A stretch of DNA of 64,000 bases from Flavobacterium sp. YO12 (lineage in GTDB: Bacteria > Bacteroidota > Bacteroidia > Flavobacteriales > Flavobacteriaceae): assembly GCF_004119495.1 (NCBI RefSeq), contig NZ_NRQU01000001.1:62001-126000 (forward strand), written 5' to 3'. A model generated the notes under the pieces. It had not been told where the DNA came from. It was given only the letters and a program-made list of their open reading frames with translations, and made no database searches. Position 1 is the stretch's first letter. Each line of letters begins with the position of its first letter. A program made the translations under genes and the position numbers. This document shows, one piece after another, positions 28,406 through 37,696 of this stretch.

Positions 28406-29647
28406 ATTTGTTTGAAATGCTTCGCTTTCTTGGCGTTAAAAACCAGCCACTCTTTTTTCTCTTTTTATGTTTCGCTTTCATAATTGCAAAAGCCCCGAGA
28501 ACAATTAGAAGCATTGGAATTGCAGCTATGTTTACTCCTTTCCATCCCCACCTGCTCAGAAGGACTCCTGCTGAAAGGCTCGAAATGCTCATGATAATGT
28601 AAACAAAAAAATCATGAAAAGCCTGGACTTTTTCTTTTTCATCTTCTCGATATACCTTTGACAATAAAGTTGAGCCGCCTACAAACATAAAGTTCCAGCC
28701 TATTCCAAGAAAGATAAGACCGGACACAAAATGAAGAAAATCAGTGCCTGTCAGAACCAGATATAAATGCAAAAACAGTATGCCTACACCAGACAGAATT
28801 ATTCTGCCCGTGCCAAATTTCTCAATCAAAGTGCCGGTAAAAAAAGAAGGCACAAACATTCCAAGCACATGCCACTGTATCACAACAGACGAATCATCGC
28901 CGGAATAGCCGCAGTGGTGCATTGCCAAAGGTGTTGCGGTCATAATCATTATCATCACGGAATATCCTACTGCCGAGGATAATAAAGCCAAAATGGTTTT
29001 ATTCTGTCCCATAATTTCCCCCAGCGGTCTTGATTGCTTAAACTGAAAATCCTTCTGCTGCGCCGTTATACGTTTTTTCTCTTTTAGACCAAAATTAACC
29101 AGAAAAGAAATGATACTCAAAAAAGAGATGGATAAAAAGGAATAGGCAAATGAAACCGCGCCAATATTCTGGGTAGATCTGGCTAAGGCCGGTCCCGCAA
29201 TTGCGGCCACAACTCCGCCTCCGATCACAAATGATATTGCTTTTCCTTTGATCTTCTGAGGAACCGAATCGGCGGCTGCAAAACGATAATATTGTGTAAA
29301 AGCCTGGCAGACTCCTATAAGGGTGTTTCCTAAAACAAATAGAACAAATGAGTTTTTTAAAATAGCGTAAAATGAAAGCATTCCCGCAAGCACGCCGATG
29401 ATTGTCCCAATAAGAAATGTTTTTCTCTGGCCCATCTTTTAATAATAAGAGAAGCGAGAATCATCATAAGAACGGTTCCAACTGAAATCATAGCAATGGG
29501 CAGCGTAGCCAGACTTTTCTCTGGCGCAATCTCTAAACCGACAAGACCAGATAAAGCCATAACCAATATAGAGCCCGTCTGAAAAAGAGCTTGGGCAGAT
29601 GAAAACAATAAAACTGTACTCCATCTTTTTTTTATTTTATTCCTCAT
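28404..29647 (-). pseudogene. MFS transporter, frameshifted
   Basis: A major facilitator split into two frames. The N-terminal part starts at 29647 (MRNKIKKRWSTV) and carries the first two or three membrane helices, up to ILASLIIKR. The rest starts in the minus-one frame at about 29435 (GQRKTFLIGTIIG, the usual loop 2-3 motif) and continues through about nine more helices. Adding one base in the AAAAG stretch at about 29436-29441 restores one protein of 414 residues, the normal MFS length. The substrate is unknown. It is either a pseudogene or a sequencing error. Confidence 0.75.
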
Positions 29648-29769
29648 ACTTTTTTTTAAAATTAAATGACAGTTCCGCAAAAAGCGATTCCCCGCGATCA
29701 TTGTTGTACCAGTTTTGCAGAGCAGCCTTTCCAGTTTCAAAACTGGCATTCTCAGCTTTCATCTTTTCC

Positions 29770-29937
29770 ATAGGTTGGGATATATCTGGCGAAATTGTAG
29801 AAAAAACGGAAGGTGCCGATGGTTTTGAAGTAGGCGAAGCGGTTTTTGCACTTTCACCAAATGCCCGTGGCTATGCCGAATATGTAGCGGTGAAAGTCGA
29901 TTTTTTAGCTAAAAATATTAGGAGAAAGCAAAAATAA
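29770..29937 (+). pseudogene. Alcohol dehydrogenase/quinone oxidoreductase fragment
   Basis: About 50 codons encode GWDISGEIVEKTEGADGFEV and GEAVFALSPN, the catalytic-domain signature of zinc-free medium-chain NADPH oxidoreductases. Neither the preceding start nor the Rossmann domain is present. It is an internal remnant within a decayed stretch. Confidence 0.7.
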
Positions 29938-30046
29938 GCAAAACGGTTAAGACCGTTCATATACAGTGGTTTATAAAACGTGAGGCAAAATTTGGAAGTA
30001 GGTGTCCGACAAGTTTTGGGCTTAAAATGACAAGGTTAGGTTACTA

Positions 30047-30271
30047 AATCGTTCAGGCAAATCGGTTTCTTACACCAATGCCGCCCCAACAGAGTTTACC
30101 GAAAAACTAAAGCAGTTTGGCGTTCCCGAATTTGCCATTTTACTAACCGCCGGTTTTGCCGAAGATCAGAAAAACCACCAGTTTGAAGAGGTAACAAACG
30201 ATCTGGAAAACCTTTTGGGAAGAAAACCTTTGGCATTGAAAGAAGCATTAAAAGAAATCTATGAGTTGTAA
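30047..30271 (+). pseudogene. NmrA/QorB-like NAD(P)-binding protein, C-terminal fragment
   Basis: The open stretch encodes SVSYTNAAPTEFTEKLKQFG, EFAILLTAGF and LLGRKPLALKEALKE, which match the end of the NmrA/QorB family of NAD(P)H-binding oxidoreductases (IGRxPxxLxEal ending). The first two-thirds of the gene are missing. Together with the fragment at 29770 it shows deletion of a stretch that once held two redox genes. Confidence 0.7.
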
Positions 30272-30304
30272 CAGCCCATACGACCTCATTAATGGTAAAA
30301 TCTT

Positions 30305-30342
30305 ACACCACCACACTCAGCATTTGCCGCGTGTGGTGGTGT
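30305..30342 (+). terminator. Intrinsic terminator after NmrA remnant
   Basis: Perfect 12-bp stem ACACCACCACAC/GTGTGGTGGTGT with a 14-base loop, followed by ATTTTA and a later T8 run. Confidence 0.75.
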
Positions 30343-30430
30343 ATTTTAGACTGTTTTTTTTTGTTAGTTTTGCATATATAATTCATCTGACAGATTGATT
30401 AAGAATATCCAATATTTCTTCCCAGGTCAG

Positions 30431-30961
30431 ATGCACATAAAAACGATGCAAGATTTTGAGTACATAAAAATTGTTCCTGACAAACGGCTCTCCGGTTTTG
30501 TGGAGAGTTTCCTGCTATGCGCCAATCATACCGATGAAGATAAAGAAGTCATTATTTTTCCCGATGGAAGAGTGGACATTATGTTTAGCTGTACAGATCA
30601 GGAACCATTGGTAGCCGAATTATTTAATCTGGATAAAAAAGCAAGGCGGTATATTTTCAAAAAGCAAACAAAGCTTTTTATGGTATGTCTTACCTTGCTC
30701 GGTGCCGAATACCGGCTCGGATACAACGGGACAGATTTTGGAAAAGATGAGATTCGGCTTCCCGCAGGTTTTTGGGATATTTCTAAAGAAGACCTTACAA
30801 GCTTAGATAGCTTTGCAGAAAAGGTTTCGGAAAAACTTTTGGAAATATTCCCGAAAAAGATGGATGAAAGAAAGCAACAGCTTTTTGAGCTTATCTATTC
30901 GTCAGGTGGTAAGGCGTTATCAAGTACCCTTCTTACAGCAAGAAAAAACTCAAATGGCTAA
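30431..30961 (+). pseudogene. AraC-type regulator, N-terminal part only (DUF6597-like)
   Basis: About 176 residues match the N-terminal sensor half of a Bacteroidota AraC family (YIKIVPDKRLSGFVESF, IFPDGRVDIMF, LPAGFWDISKEDL). The helix-turn-helix half that should follow is absent: after FELIYSSGGKALSS the frame diverges and stops, and other frames do not restore it. The start could be the ATG at 30431 or 30446. It is a truncated regulator, probably non-functional. Confidence 0.7.
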
Positions 30962-31028
30962 AATCGCTTTTGGAACGAATTTTTTAATGACACAACCAAA
31001 GAACACTCCGTAAAAAATCAATTTAATT

Positions 31029-31895
31029 TTGACGATGGACATTACAAACCTTCCCGAAGATCTATGGGAACATAACGAAACTCATACTTCGGATTTGCAA
31101 ATTTTCAATTACGAAGTGTATAAGAACGGTTCTAGAAACAAGATTGGCCTGAATAAAAATGTATTCAGTTTCTTATTGGATGGTCAAAAAAACATTCACT
31201 TTTCTAATGATATCATTTCAATCAATGAAACACAATCGCTACTTATCACATCTAATAATGTTTTGGTTACCGAACTGGTAGGTGTAAGCTCATACCGTTG
31301 TTTACTCTTCTTCTTTTCTCACAAAAACATCACCGATTTTTTCTTGAAACATTCCCATTCTTTCAGTCAGAATGCCTCAGATAAAAAGATAACGGATATA
31401 CCTTATTTCCTCTTAGAGAAAGACAATTTTATCATCCATTATATTCATTCGCTCCAACAGATTTTTGGTTTGCAACAATCTATCTCTCAAAAGATTTTGG
31501 AACTGAAATTTGAAGAAATAATGCTTTATCTGGCTGATAAATATGGGACGGTATTTTTAGATTACTTACATTATTTACTAATCAATGAAAGAGAATTATC
31601 ATTTAAAATGGTAATTGAAAAGAACCTTTATACGAACTTGAATATTGACGAAATAGCCTTTCTGTGCAATATGAGTGCCTCTACTTTTAAGAGAAAATTT
31701 ATAAGTATATACCAGAAATCTCCAGGGAAATGGTTTCAGCAAAAACGGCTTAACAAGGCCAAAGAATTGTTACATAATAACCAAGTCACACCTTCCGAAA
31801 TTTTTATGGACTTTGGCTATGGCAGCTTGTCAAATTTTAGTGCAGCCTTTAAAAATGAATTTGGGTATAGCCCCAACCACATCCACTCTAATTGA
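31029..31895 (+). CDS. AraC-family transcriptional regulator
   Basis: Complete regulator of 288 residues; the ATG at 31035 is an equally good start. The N-terminal part (about 1-170) is a variable effector-binding region. The C-terminal DNA-binding domain has two helix-turn-helix units: LNIDEIAFLCNMSASTFKRK and TPSEIFMDFGYGSLSNFSAA with the family ending FGYSPNHI. It lies 101 bases upstream of the small monooxygenase and probably regulates it. Effector unknown. Confidence 0.88.
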   Translation: MTMDITNLPEDLWEHNETHTSDLQIFNYEVYKNGSRNKIGLNKNVFSFLLDGQKNIHFSNDIISINETQSLLITSNNVLVTELVGVSSYRCLLFFFSHKNITDFFLKHSHSFSQNASDKKITDIPYFLLEKDNFIIHYIHSLQQIFGLQQSISQKILELKFEEIMLYLADKYGTVFLDYLHYLLINERELSFKMVIEKNLYTNLNIDEIAFLCNMSASTFKRKFISIYQKSPGKWFQQKRLNKAKELLHNNQVTPSEIFMDFGYGSLSNFSAAFKNEFGYSPNHIHSN

Positions 31896-31996
31896 CCTCT
31901 TTTCATAACTTATTGAACCAAACTAATAAACGAAGCAGCGCTGGTTTTTTCTAATTTTGTCTGATTAAAGAATTGTTTAACTAAAAAATAAAAACA

Positions 31997-32290
31997 ATGA
32001 AAAAATTAGGATTGTTAGTTCGGTTGGAAGCAAAGGTCGGCCAAGAAAAAAACGTTGAAGATTTTATTACAGGAGCATTACCGCTTGCTCTTGAAGAAGC
32101 CGGTACCGTTACGTGGTATGCATTCCGTATTGATGCTTCTACCTTCGGTATTTACGATACTTTTTCAAACGAAGAAGGCAGAGAGGCACACCTTGGCGGT
32201 AAGATCGCAAAAGCATTAATGGAAAATGCACCAGACCTATTGGCAACACCTCCGTCTATTGAAAAATTGGACATTTTAGCTGCCAAATAG
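31997..32290 (+). CDS. Antibiotic-biosynthesis-monooxygenase-fold protein (YgiN-like)
   Basis: Cytoplasmic 97-residue ferredoxin-like-fold protein of the ABM family. The pattern LLVRLEAKVGQEKNVEDF, TVTWYAFRID and YDTFSNEEGREAHL is typical of putative quinol monooxygenases, which act without cofactor on quinols. It follows the AraC regulator and ends at a strong terminator, so it is probably a single regulated gene. Confidence 0.85.
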   Translation: MKKLGLLVRLEAKVGQEKNVEDFITGALPLALEEAGTVTWYAFRIDASTFGIYDTFSNEEGREAHLGGKIAKALMENAPDLLATPPSIEKLDILAAK

Positions 32291-32311
32291 CCTAAGATAA
32301 TACCATTATAT

Positions 32312-32354
32312 TTAAGGGAGGATTTTGCAAAAACTCAGCAAAATCCTCCCTTAA
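32312..32354 (+). terminator. Intrinsic terminator after monooxygenase gene
   Basis: A perfect 17-bp stem (TTAAGGGAGGATTTTGC with its complement) and a 9-base loop, about 20 bases after the stop codon. T-richness after the stem is modest. Confidence 0.8.
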
Positions 32355-32607
32355 TTGTTCAAAAAAATATCTTCTCTTCCTCATTTTTTACATATCTAAA
32401 AAATCAACCCAAAAAAGCTTACGTCCTTTGTGGAAAAAGCGGTCAAATTGACCACACTTTTTCAGCATAAAGTGACCACCGATTTCGGGTCAAACTGACC
32501 ACCCCTTTTCAATTTAAACTGACCACCTTGTTTCGGTTCAAATTGACCACCTAACACTACTTCTTTTCATGCTGTTAAACCATGGATCTGTATAAAAACT
32601 ACAGACT

Positions 32608-34161
32608 ATGGCAAATAACAAACTAGACATGAACAAAATCAGAAAAGTCATTAAGTTGCACTGCAACGGCAAAAGCAAGCTGTTTATAAGCCGATATTTA
32701 TCTCTTTCCAGAAATACTGTGAAAAAATATATCTCTTTATTTGAAGTGCTGGGATTAAGCCTGGAAACTGTCAACAAGAAAACTGACACTGAATTGGACG
32801 AGCTGTTTTCTCAGGGTCCGACAGAAGTTGTTTCCTCAAGAATCGAAGATCTGTATGCTTATTTTCCTCAGATGGAACGGGAATTAAAAAAGGTGGGCAT
32901 CACCATACAAACTATGTGGGAAAGGTATATTGAAACCCATCCCGATGGTCTTAGAGTAACGCAGTTCAGGAACCGCTTCAGAGACTGGAGCAACAAGGTA
33001 AACCCTGTGATGCATATGAATCACAAGGCTGGCGATAAAATGTATGTGGATTATGCTGGAAAGACACTCTCAATTATAGACAAAAGCACGTCCGAGGTTC
33101 AGGAAGTACAGTTTTTTGTTGCCATACTCGGTGCCAGCCAGTATACTTACGCAGAAGCGTCAATGAGCCAGCAGAAGGAAGATTTTGTAGCTTCGGTAGA
33201 AAATGCAATGCGTTTTTTTCAAGGAACGCCTGCCGCAATTGTGCCTGACAACTTAAAATCTGCCGTAGTCAGAACCAGCCGCTTCGAACCCACCATTAAT
33301 GAAACTCTTGCAGATTTAGCTGAACATTATGAAACCACTATTCTGCCCGCAAGAGCCTACAGGCCCAGAGACAAATCTTTAGTTGAAGGAGCAGTCAAGA
33401 TACTTTACAGAAGAATTTATGCAAATCTGAAAGACTCTAAATACTTCAGCATAGAAGAACTGAACCAGGAAATATGGAATCTGCTCGATGCGCATAATAA
33501 CAAGAAACTTACCGGAAGACCATACTCTCGTTTTGAACTCTTTATGGAAGATGAAAGACATGAACTGCAGCCTCTTCCTCTGGAACGCTTTGAGATTAAA
33601 TACCAGTCTCTGGCAACAGTAATGCAGAACGGGCACGTCCAGTTAAGCCAGGATAAAAACTACTATAGCGTGCCCTATCAATATTTAAAGAAAAAAGTAA
33701 AGCTGCTCTACACCAGCTCTACTGTTGAAATATACTTCAAATACAACCGTATAGCCACACACATCAGAAATCCAAAGCCCTACATCTATACCACAAATCC
33801 AGAACATATGGCAAGCACACATCAGTTTGTAGCACAGTGGAATGCCTTAAGGTTTATTGAATGGGCCAACAGCATTGATCCGGCAGTAGGAGAATATATT
33901 ATGCAGATAATAGAAAGCAGGAACCACCCCGAGCAGGCCTATAAAAGCTGTCTAGGCATATTGTCTTTTGAAAAGAAAGTAGGTGCAGAAAGATTAGCAA
34001 ATGCCTGCAAACGTGCTCTGGACTTTAAGATTTATAATTTTAAAACCATACAGAACATCTTAGAAAACAGTCTGGATAAGATACCTATGGAACACGAAAA
34101 GGAAGAAGATCAGGATCTTCCCGACCACGGCAATATCAGAGGAAAAAATTATTATAACTAA
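32608..34161 (+). CDS. istA: IS21 transposase IstA
   Basis: DDE transposase of 517 residues. An N-terminal helix-turn-helix (IRKVIKLHCNGKSKLFISRY, about 11-30) binds the IS ends. The catalytic core has D in KMYVDYAGKTL, D in AAIVPDNLKSAV and E in DKSLVEGAVKILYRR. The C-terminal Mu-type beta-barrel includes NYYSVPYQYLKKKV. It is intact and full length. istB begins 12 bases after it. Confidence 0.95.
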   Translation: MANNKLDMNKIRKVIKLHCNGKSKLFISRYLSLSRNTVKKYISLFEVLGLSLETVNKKTDTELDELFSQGPTEVVSSRIEDLYAYFPQMERELKKVGITIQTMWERYIETHPDGLRVTQFRNRFRDWSNKVNPVMHMNHKAGDKMYVDYAGKTLSIIDKSTSEVQEVQFFVAILGASQYTYAEASMSQQKEDFVASVENAMRFFQGTPAAIVPDNLKSAVVRTSRFEPTINETLADLAEHYETTILPARAYRPRDKSLVEGAVKILYRRIYANLKDSKYFSIEELNQEIWNLLDAHNNKKLTGRPYSRFELFMEDERHELQPLPLERFEIKYQSLATVMQNGHVQLSQDKNYYSVPYQYLKKKVKLLYTSSTVEIYFKYNRIATHIRNPKPYIYTTNPEHMASTHQFVAQWNALRFIEWANSIDPAVGEYIMQIIESRNHPEQAYKSCLGILSFEKKVGAERLANACKRALDFKIYNFKTIQNILENSLDKIPMEHEKEEDQDLPDHGNIRGKNYYN

Positions 34162-34173
34162 AATCAATTTACA

Positions 34174-34911
34174 ATGAATGAATCTACTGTAGCAAAAATG
34201 AAACAGATGAAGCTTCATGGAATGCATAACGCCTTCATGACAGCTATCGAGAGCGGTAAAACCGATCATTATACCATTGACCAGTTTATGTCAATGATAA
34301 TAGATGCCGAATGGGATGAACGCCACAACAGGCGTATTGAACGCAGTATTACCAATGCACTCTTCCATTACAAATCAAATATTGAAAGCATCAATTTTGA
34401 CCAGTCCCGGAACATTGACAGAAATCTTATACTCCGGCTTGCAGAATGCAGTTTTGTAGAAAAGAATGAAAATATACTAATCACAGGAAGCACAGGTGTC
34501 GGCAAAAGTTTTTTAGGAACAGCACTTGGTTATCAGGCCTGTATTGAAGGCTATAGAGTAAGTTATTTTAATACTGCAAAATTGTTTGCAAAGCTGAAAA
34601 TGGCCAAAGCAGACGGTACATACCTGAGAGAACTGATGAAAATACAAAGGCAGGATGTTATCATACTAGATGACTTTGGACTCCAGGCATTGGACAGCCA
34701 GAACAGAATCACACTTTTAGAGATCATCGAGGACAGGCACAACAATGGTTCTATTATAGTAACCTCGCAGATCCCCGTTCAGGGATGGTATGACATAATC
34801 GGCGAGAAAACCATAGCAGATGCAATCCTTGATAGATTAATACATCAGGCCCACAGGGTTGAGCTGCATGGGGAATCAATGAGAAAGAAAAAAAGCATAA
34901 TCAAGGAATAA
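34174..34911 (+). CDS. istB: IS21 ATP-binding helper protein IstB
   Basis: AAA+ ATPase of 245 residues that partners IstA in target choice. The Walker A motif is ITGSTGVGKSFLG (about 105-117), Walker B is VIILDDFGLQAL, and SQIPVQGWYDIIGE with AILDRLIHQAHRVEL near the end is highly typical of IstB. Full length and intact. Confidence 0.95.
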   Translation: MNESTVAKMKQMKLHGMHNAFMTAIESGKTDHYTIDQFMSMIIDAEWDERHNRRIERSITNALFHYKSNIESINFDQSRNIDRNLILRLAECSFVEKNENILITGSTGVGKSFLGTALGYQACIEGYRVSYFNTAKLFAKLKMAKADGTYLRELMKIQRQDVIILDDFGLQALDSQNRITLLEIIEDRHNNGSIIVTSQIPVQGWYDIIGEKTIADAILDRLIHQAHRVELHGESMRKKKSIIKE

Positions 34912-35120
34912 TTATTTATCTATATTTGAAACAATAATTAACACACGAAAAAAAGTAGTTTTTTAGGTGCTCACTTTGCACCGAAATTAGATGGTCACTT
35001 TAAACCGAAACGAAGTGGTCACTTTAAATTGGAAAACAGTGGTCAATATCACTGAGTTTTACACTTTATTTATCTTTTATCGTTTTACAGCCCCGGCAGC
35101 ATTACTGTTTTTTATCCTAA

Positions 35121-36035
35121 GGATGGGCGCGCAAATGGTCAGAAAAGGAAACAACATTTCCAGCTGATTGTATCCAGGATGCATGGCAGTACTATTCGCC
35201 CCTTGAAATCCGCCCAAAGGATTTTCAGAACTCTCCCAAGTATCGAATCAACCCCTACAGGTTTTATCCACGCTTGAAAGTGCTTCCCGTATTGAAACGA
35301 AATGGCTTTAAGACAAGTTTTTATGAGGTAGCACCTCAGGTGTTGCTTTCATCATTATTAAAAGACCACTGTGCTGAAACTCTGCTGAAAACTAGGCAGA
35401 TTTCATGGCTCCGCTATTACCTTGAATCTCCCCATCAGCATGTCCTGCGTAACTGGCAGGCCGTAAAAATATGTCTTAAAAAGAATTATACAGTTTCCGA
35501 TTTTGGAATTTGGGAGGATTATATCGAACTTTTGCGTTGGTTTAAAAAAGACATAACCTCCGCCCTGCTCGTCTGTCCTGCTGATTTACACTTGGAGCAT
35601 GACAGATTGGTGGAGAAAAAACAGCAGTTGCTGAGAAAAAAATATCTTGTGAAAATGCGTGCGGAAATAGAAAAAGCGCAAGGTCTGTATGCTGAGGAGA
35701 AAAAACAGTTTTTCGGGTTATGCTTTTCAGGGGCAGGAATTACTATTTCAGTATTGGAGAATGTTTCTGAATTTATGACCGAAGGCGACAGCCTGAGACA
35801 CTGTGTTTTTACCAATGAGTATTTCAAAAAGATAGATTCCCTGCTCTTCTCTGCACGCATTGACAACAAACCAATCGAAACTATAGAGGTTTCTCTTTCT
35901 AAAATGGAAATAGCACAGTGCCGTGGTTTGAGGAATCACAATTCAAAACATCATAAAGCTATTTTCAGTTTGATGAAAAAAAACCTTTATCAGATTCGCT
36001 CCCGAATGAAAAAGAAGAAAGCAGAACAATGCTAA
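35121..36035 (+). pseudogene. PcfJ-like protein, 5'-truncated next to IS21
   Basis: The open frame begins after a stop at 35118 and gives about 304 residues, with the first ATG far inside. Recognisable family blocks are YRINPYRFYPRLKVLPVLKR, ETLLKTRQISWLRYYL and SLRHCVFTNEYFKK. PcfJ-like proteins occur on conjugative plasmids and integrative elements of Bacteroidota and are usually about 400 residues with an N-terminal zinc-binding part, which is missing here. The IS21 right end lies about 60 bases upstream. The missing part is not on the other side of the IS, so a deletion or rearrangement accompanied the insertion. Confidence 0.75.
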
Positions 36036-36073
36036 AAGCGGAAAAACCGAAGAACTTTCGGTTTTTCCGCTTT
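36035..36073 (+). terminator. Intrinsic terminator after PcfJ-like gene
   Basis: A perfect 17-bp stem (AAAGCGGAAAAACCGAA with its complement) and a 5-base loop, overlapping the stop codon of the PcfJ-like frame. Confidence 0.8.
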
Positions 36074-36309
36074 ATAACATTTCAGACACTGAAATTTTCC
36101 TTGCTGATTTATAGCAATCTTCCTCTTAGATTGTTCAAATCAAAAAAAAATAATTACTGTTCAATAGCGTACTGCCTTCAATGCAGACTATTAAACAGGG
36201 GAAGAAAAATCCATTTCTAAATAAACTATGAAAAAATAACAATTTTAACATTTCATTTATAAACAGAGATATTTTTATAATTATCTTTGTTTACGATTTT
36301 ACATGTCTT

Positions 36310-36681
36310 ATGAAAAGATTCCACATCATAGTAATTATTACCTTAGGTTTCTTCTTGATGCCAATGGCTACTTTTGCTTGTGGAAAACTTTCTGGAAAGA
36401 TTTCTTATACTAAAGAAGCTTCCAAAAATCATGACAATGATTGCTGCTCGAAAGATGGCAGTCATTCCAAAAAAAATAATGATGGCTGCTGCGGTCATAA
36501 ATGTGGGCACAAGTCATGCGGTTGTGTCTCAATCTGTAACGGAGGAATTACTTTCTTTAACCAACTTGACTTTAAAAACATCACTATAAGTGTTTTTTCT
36601 AAAAAACAAAAATTCCACAGTTCAGAAACCTCCATTCTCTCTGGTTTCTATACTATCTGGCTTATCCCTAAAATAAGCTAA
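36310..36681 (+). CDS. Cys/His-rich secreted protein (DUF6660-like)
   Basis: Secreted 123-residue protein opening the copper island. A signal peptide ends near MATFACGK. The mature part is packed with Cys and His (DCCSKDGSH, DGCCGHKCGHKSCGC), a good soft-metal binding surface, and the end reads YTIWLIPKIS, like the protein at 16052. A TATCTTTG box at 36282-36289 lies about 20 bases upstream of the ATG and fits a -7 promoter element, though no -33 partner is evident. A perfect terminator hairpin follows, so it may be transcribed separately from the genes after it. Confidence 0.7.
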   Translation: MKRFHIIVIITLGFFLMPMATFACGKLSGKISYTKEASKNHDNDCCSKDGSHSKKNNDGCCGHKCGHKSCGCVSICNGGITFFNQLDFKNITISVFSKKQKFHSSETSILSGFYTIWLIPKIS

Positions 36682-36684
36682 ATA

Positions 36685-36718
36685 CCTTTTTTGACAGCCA
36701 TACGTGTGTCAAAAAAGG
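36685..36718 (+). terminator. Hairpin after Cys-rich gene
   Basis: A perfect 12-bp stem CCTTTTTTGACA/TGTCAAAAAAGG with a 10-base loop, four bases after the stop codon. It may act as a terminator or attenuator before the DUF3347 gene. Confidence 0.65.
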
Positions 36719-36830
36719 AAGCCTAACTGCTTCATTTTTTTATTTTTCGCTTTTTGTAGAATAATTCTCTATACAGTTCTTGTATGCAATTATTTCTCAA
36801 AAGCAATATTCACTTCAAATACATTTTAAA

Positions 36831-37682
36831 ATGAAATCAATTCAAAAAGGATTGATGGCAATCACTCTATTGCTGTCAGTCATAGTGTTTGGCGCACCTA
36901 TAAAAAATGCAAAAAACATAAATGCAAAAATTTATGGTAATTGTTTAATGTGCAAAACTGCTATTGAAAAAGCAGGAAACATCAAAAATATCGCTTCGGT
37001 AAACTGGAATGAAAACACCAAAATAGCGGCTATTACCTATGATGAGAAGAAAACAAATCAGGATGAAGTCCTGAAAAGAATTGCCTTAGCAGGATATGAC
37101 AGCGACCAGTTCTTAGCTCCTGGTGACGCCTATGCAAAACTTCCACAATGCTGCCAATATGAAAGAACAAATATGGCGGCTCCAATAAAAAAATCCGAAA
37201 TGGATATGGGTAAAATGGATCATTCACAGCATACAGCCGCAGTTCCTGCAGATGCACAAGAAAACAGTCCTTTTAAAGCAATTTTCGACAGCTACTTTGA
37301 TGTAAAAGATGCTTTGGTGAAAACAGATGCTAAAACTGCCGCATTGAAATCTAAAGAGCTCCTTACTGCAATCAATGCTATTAAAATGGAGAACCTAAAG
37401 CCAAAAGAACATACTGCATGGATGAATGCAATGAAAAGTTTAGCTTCAGATGCCACAAATATTTCTGAAAACCAAGATGTAAAAAAGCAAAGGGAATCCT
37501 TTAAAAGCCTTTCCAAAAACACGTACGATCTTATAAAAACTGCTGATCAGCCGCAGCCGGTTTATTATAATCATTGTCCAATGGTTGATGCGAATTGGCT
37601 CAGCAAAGAAAGCGGCATCAAGAATCCGTATTACGGTTCACAGATGTTAAGCTGTGGATCAACTATAGAAACAATCAAATAA
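36831..37682 (+). CDS. HMA domain plus DUF3347 protein
   Basis: Exported protein of 283 residues. After a signal peptide (about 1-24), an HMA-like domain has the copper-binding CxxC in GNCLMCKTAIEKAG. A Met/His-rich linker (MDMGKMDHSQH) leads to DUF3347 (about 150-283), a helical domain ending in YYNHCPMV and NPYYGSQMLSCGS. DUF3347 proteins accompany copper-export systems in Bacteroidota, and their paired Cys/Met residues suit metal binding; the biochemical role is not known to me. I chose the ATG at 36831; an upstream in-frame start adds 17 residues before the signal peptide. Confidence 0.85.
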   Translation: MKSIQKGLMAITLLLSVIVFGAPIKNAKNINAKIYGNCLMCKTAIEKAGNIKNIASVNWNENTKIAAITYDEKKTNQDEVLKRIALAGYDSDQFLAPGDAYAKLPQCCQYERTNMAAPIKKSEMDMGKMDHSQHTAAVPADAQENSPFKAIFDSYFDVKDALVKTDAKTAALKSKELLTAINAIKMENLKPKEHTAWMNAMKSLASDATNISENQDVKKQRESFKSLSKNTYDLIKTADQPQPVYYNHCPMVDANWLSKESGIKNPYYGSQMLSCGSTIETIK

Positions 37683-37696
37683 TCCCAAATCAAAAA

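Larger units (their letters stand above)
32429..35063 (+). mobile_element. IS21-family insertion sequence
   Basis: An element of about 2.6 kb with istA and istB in order. Both ends carry several copies of a repeat resembling TTTAAAGTGACCAC: about five at the left (32440-32550) and four inverted at the right (34970-35045), as IS21 ends do. The proposed limits, TGTGG at 32429 and TTACA at 35063, come from aligning the ends by eye and may be off by a few bases. I could not identify a convincing target-site duplication. The right end abuts a PcfJ-like gene that has lost its 5' part. Confidence 0.85.

Noticed and set aside
32440..32550. Short repeats resembling a CRISPR array
   Set aside because: The TGACCAC repeats are irregularly spaced, lie at the IS21 end and recur inverted at its other end; they are transposase-binding repeats.
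32420..35075. Target-site duplication of the IS21 element
   Set aside because: The flanks (GTCCTT and CTTTAT) share only short T-rich identity, so no duplication could be claimed.
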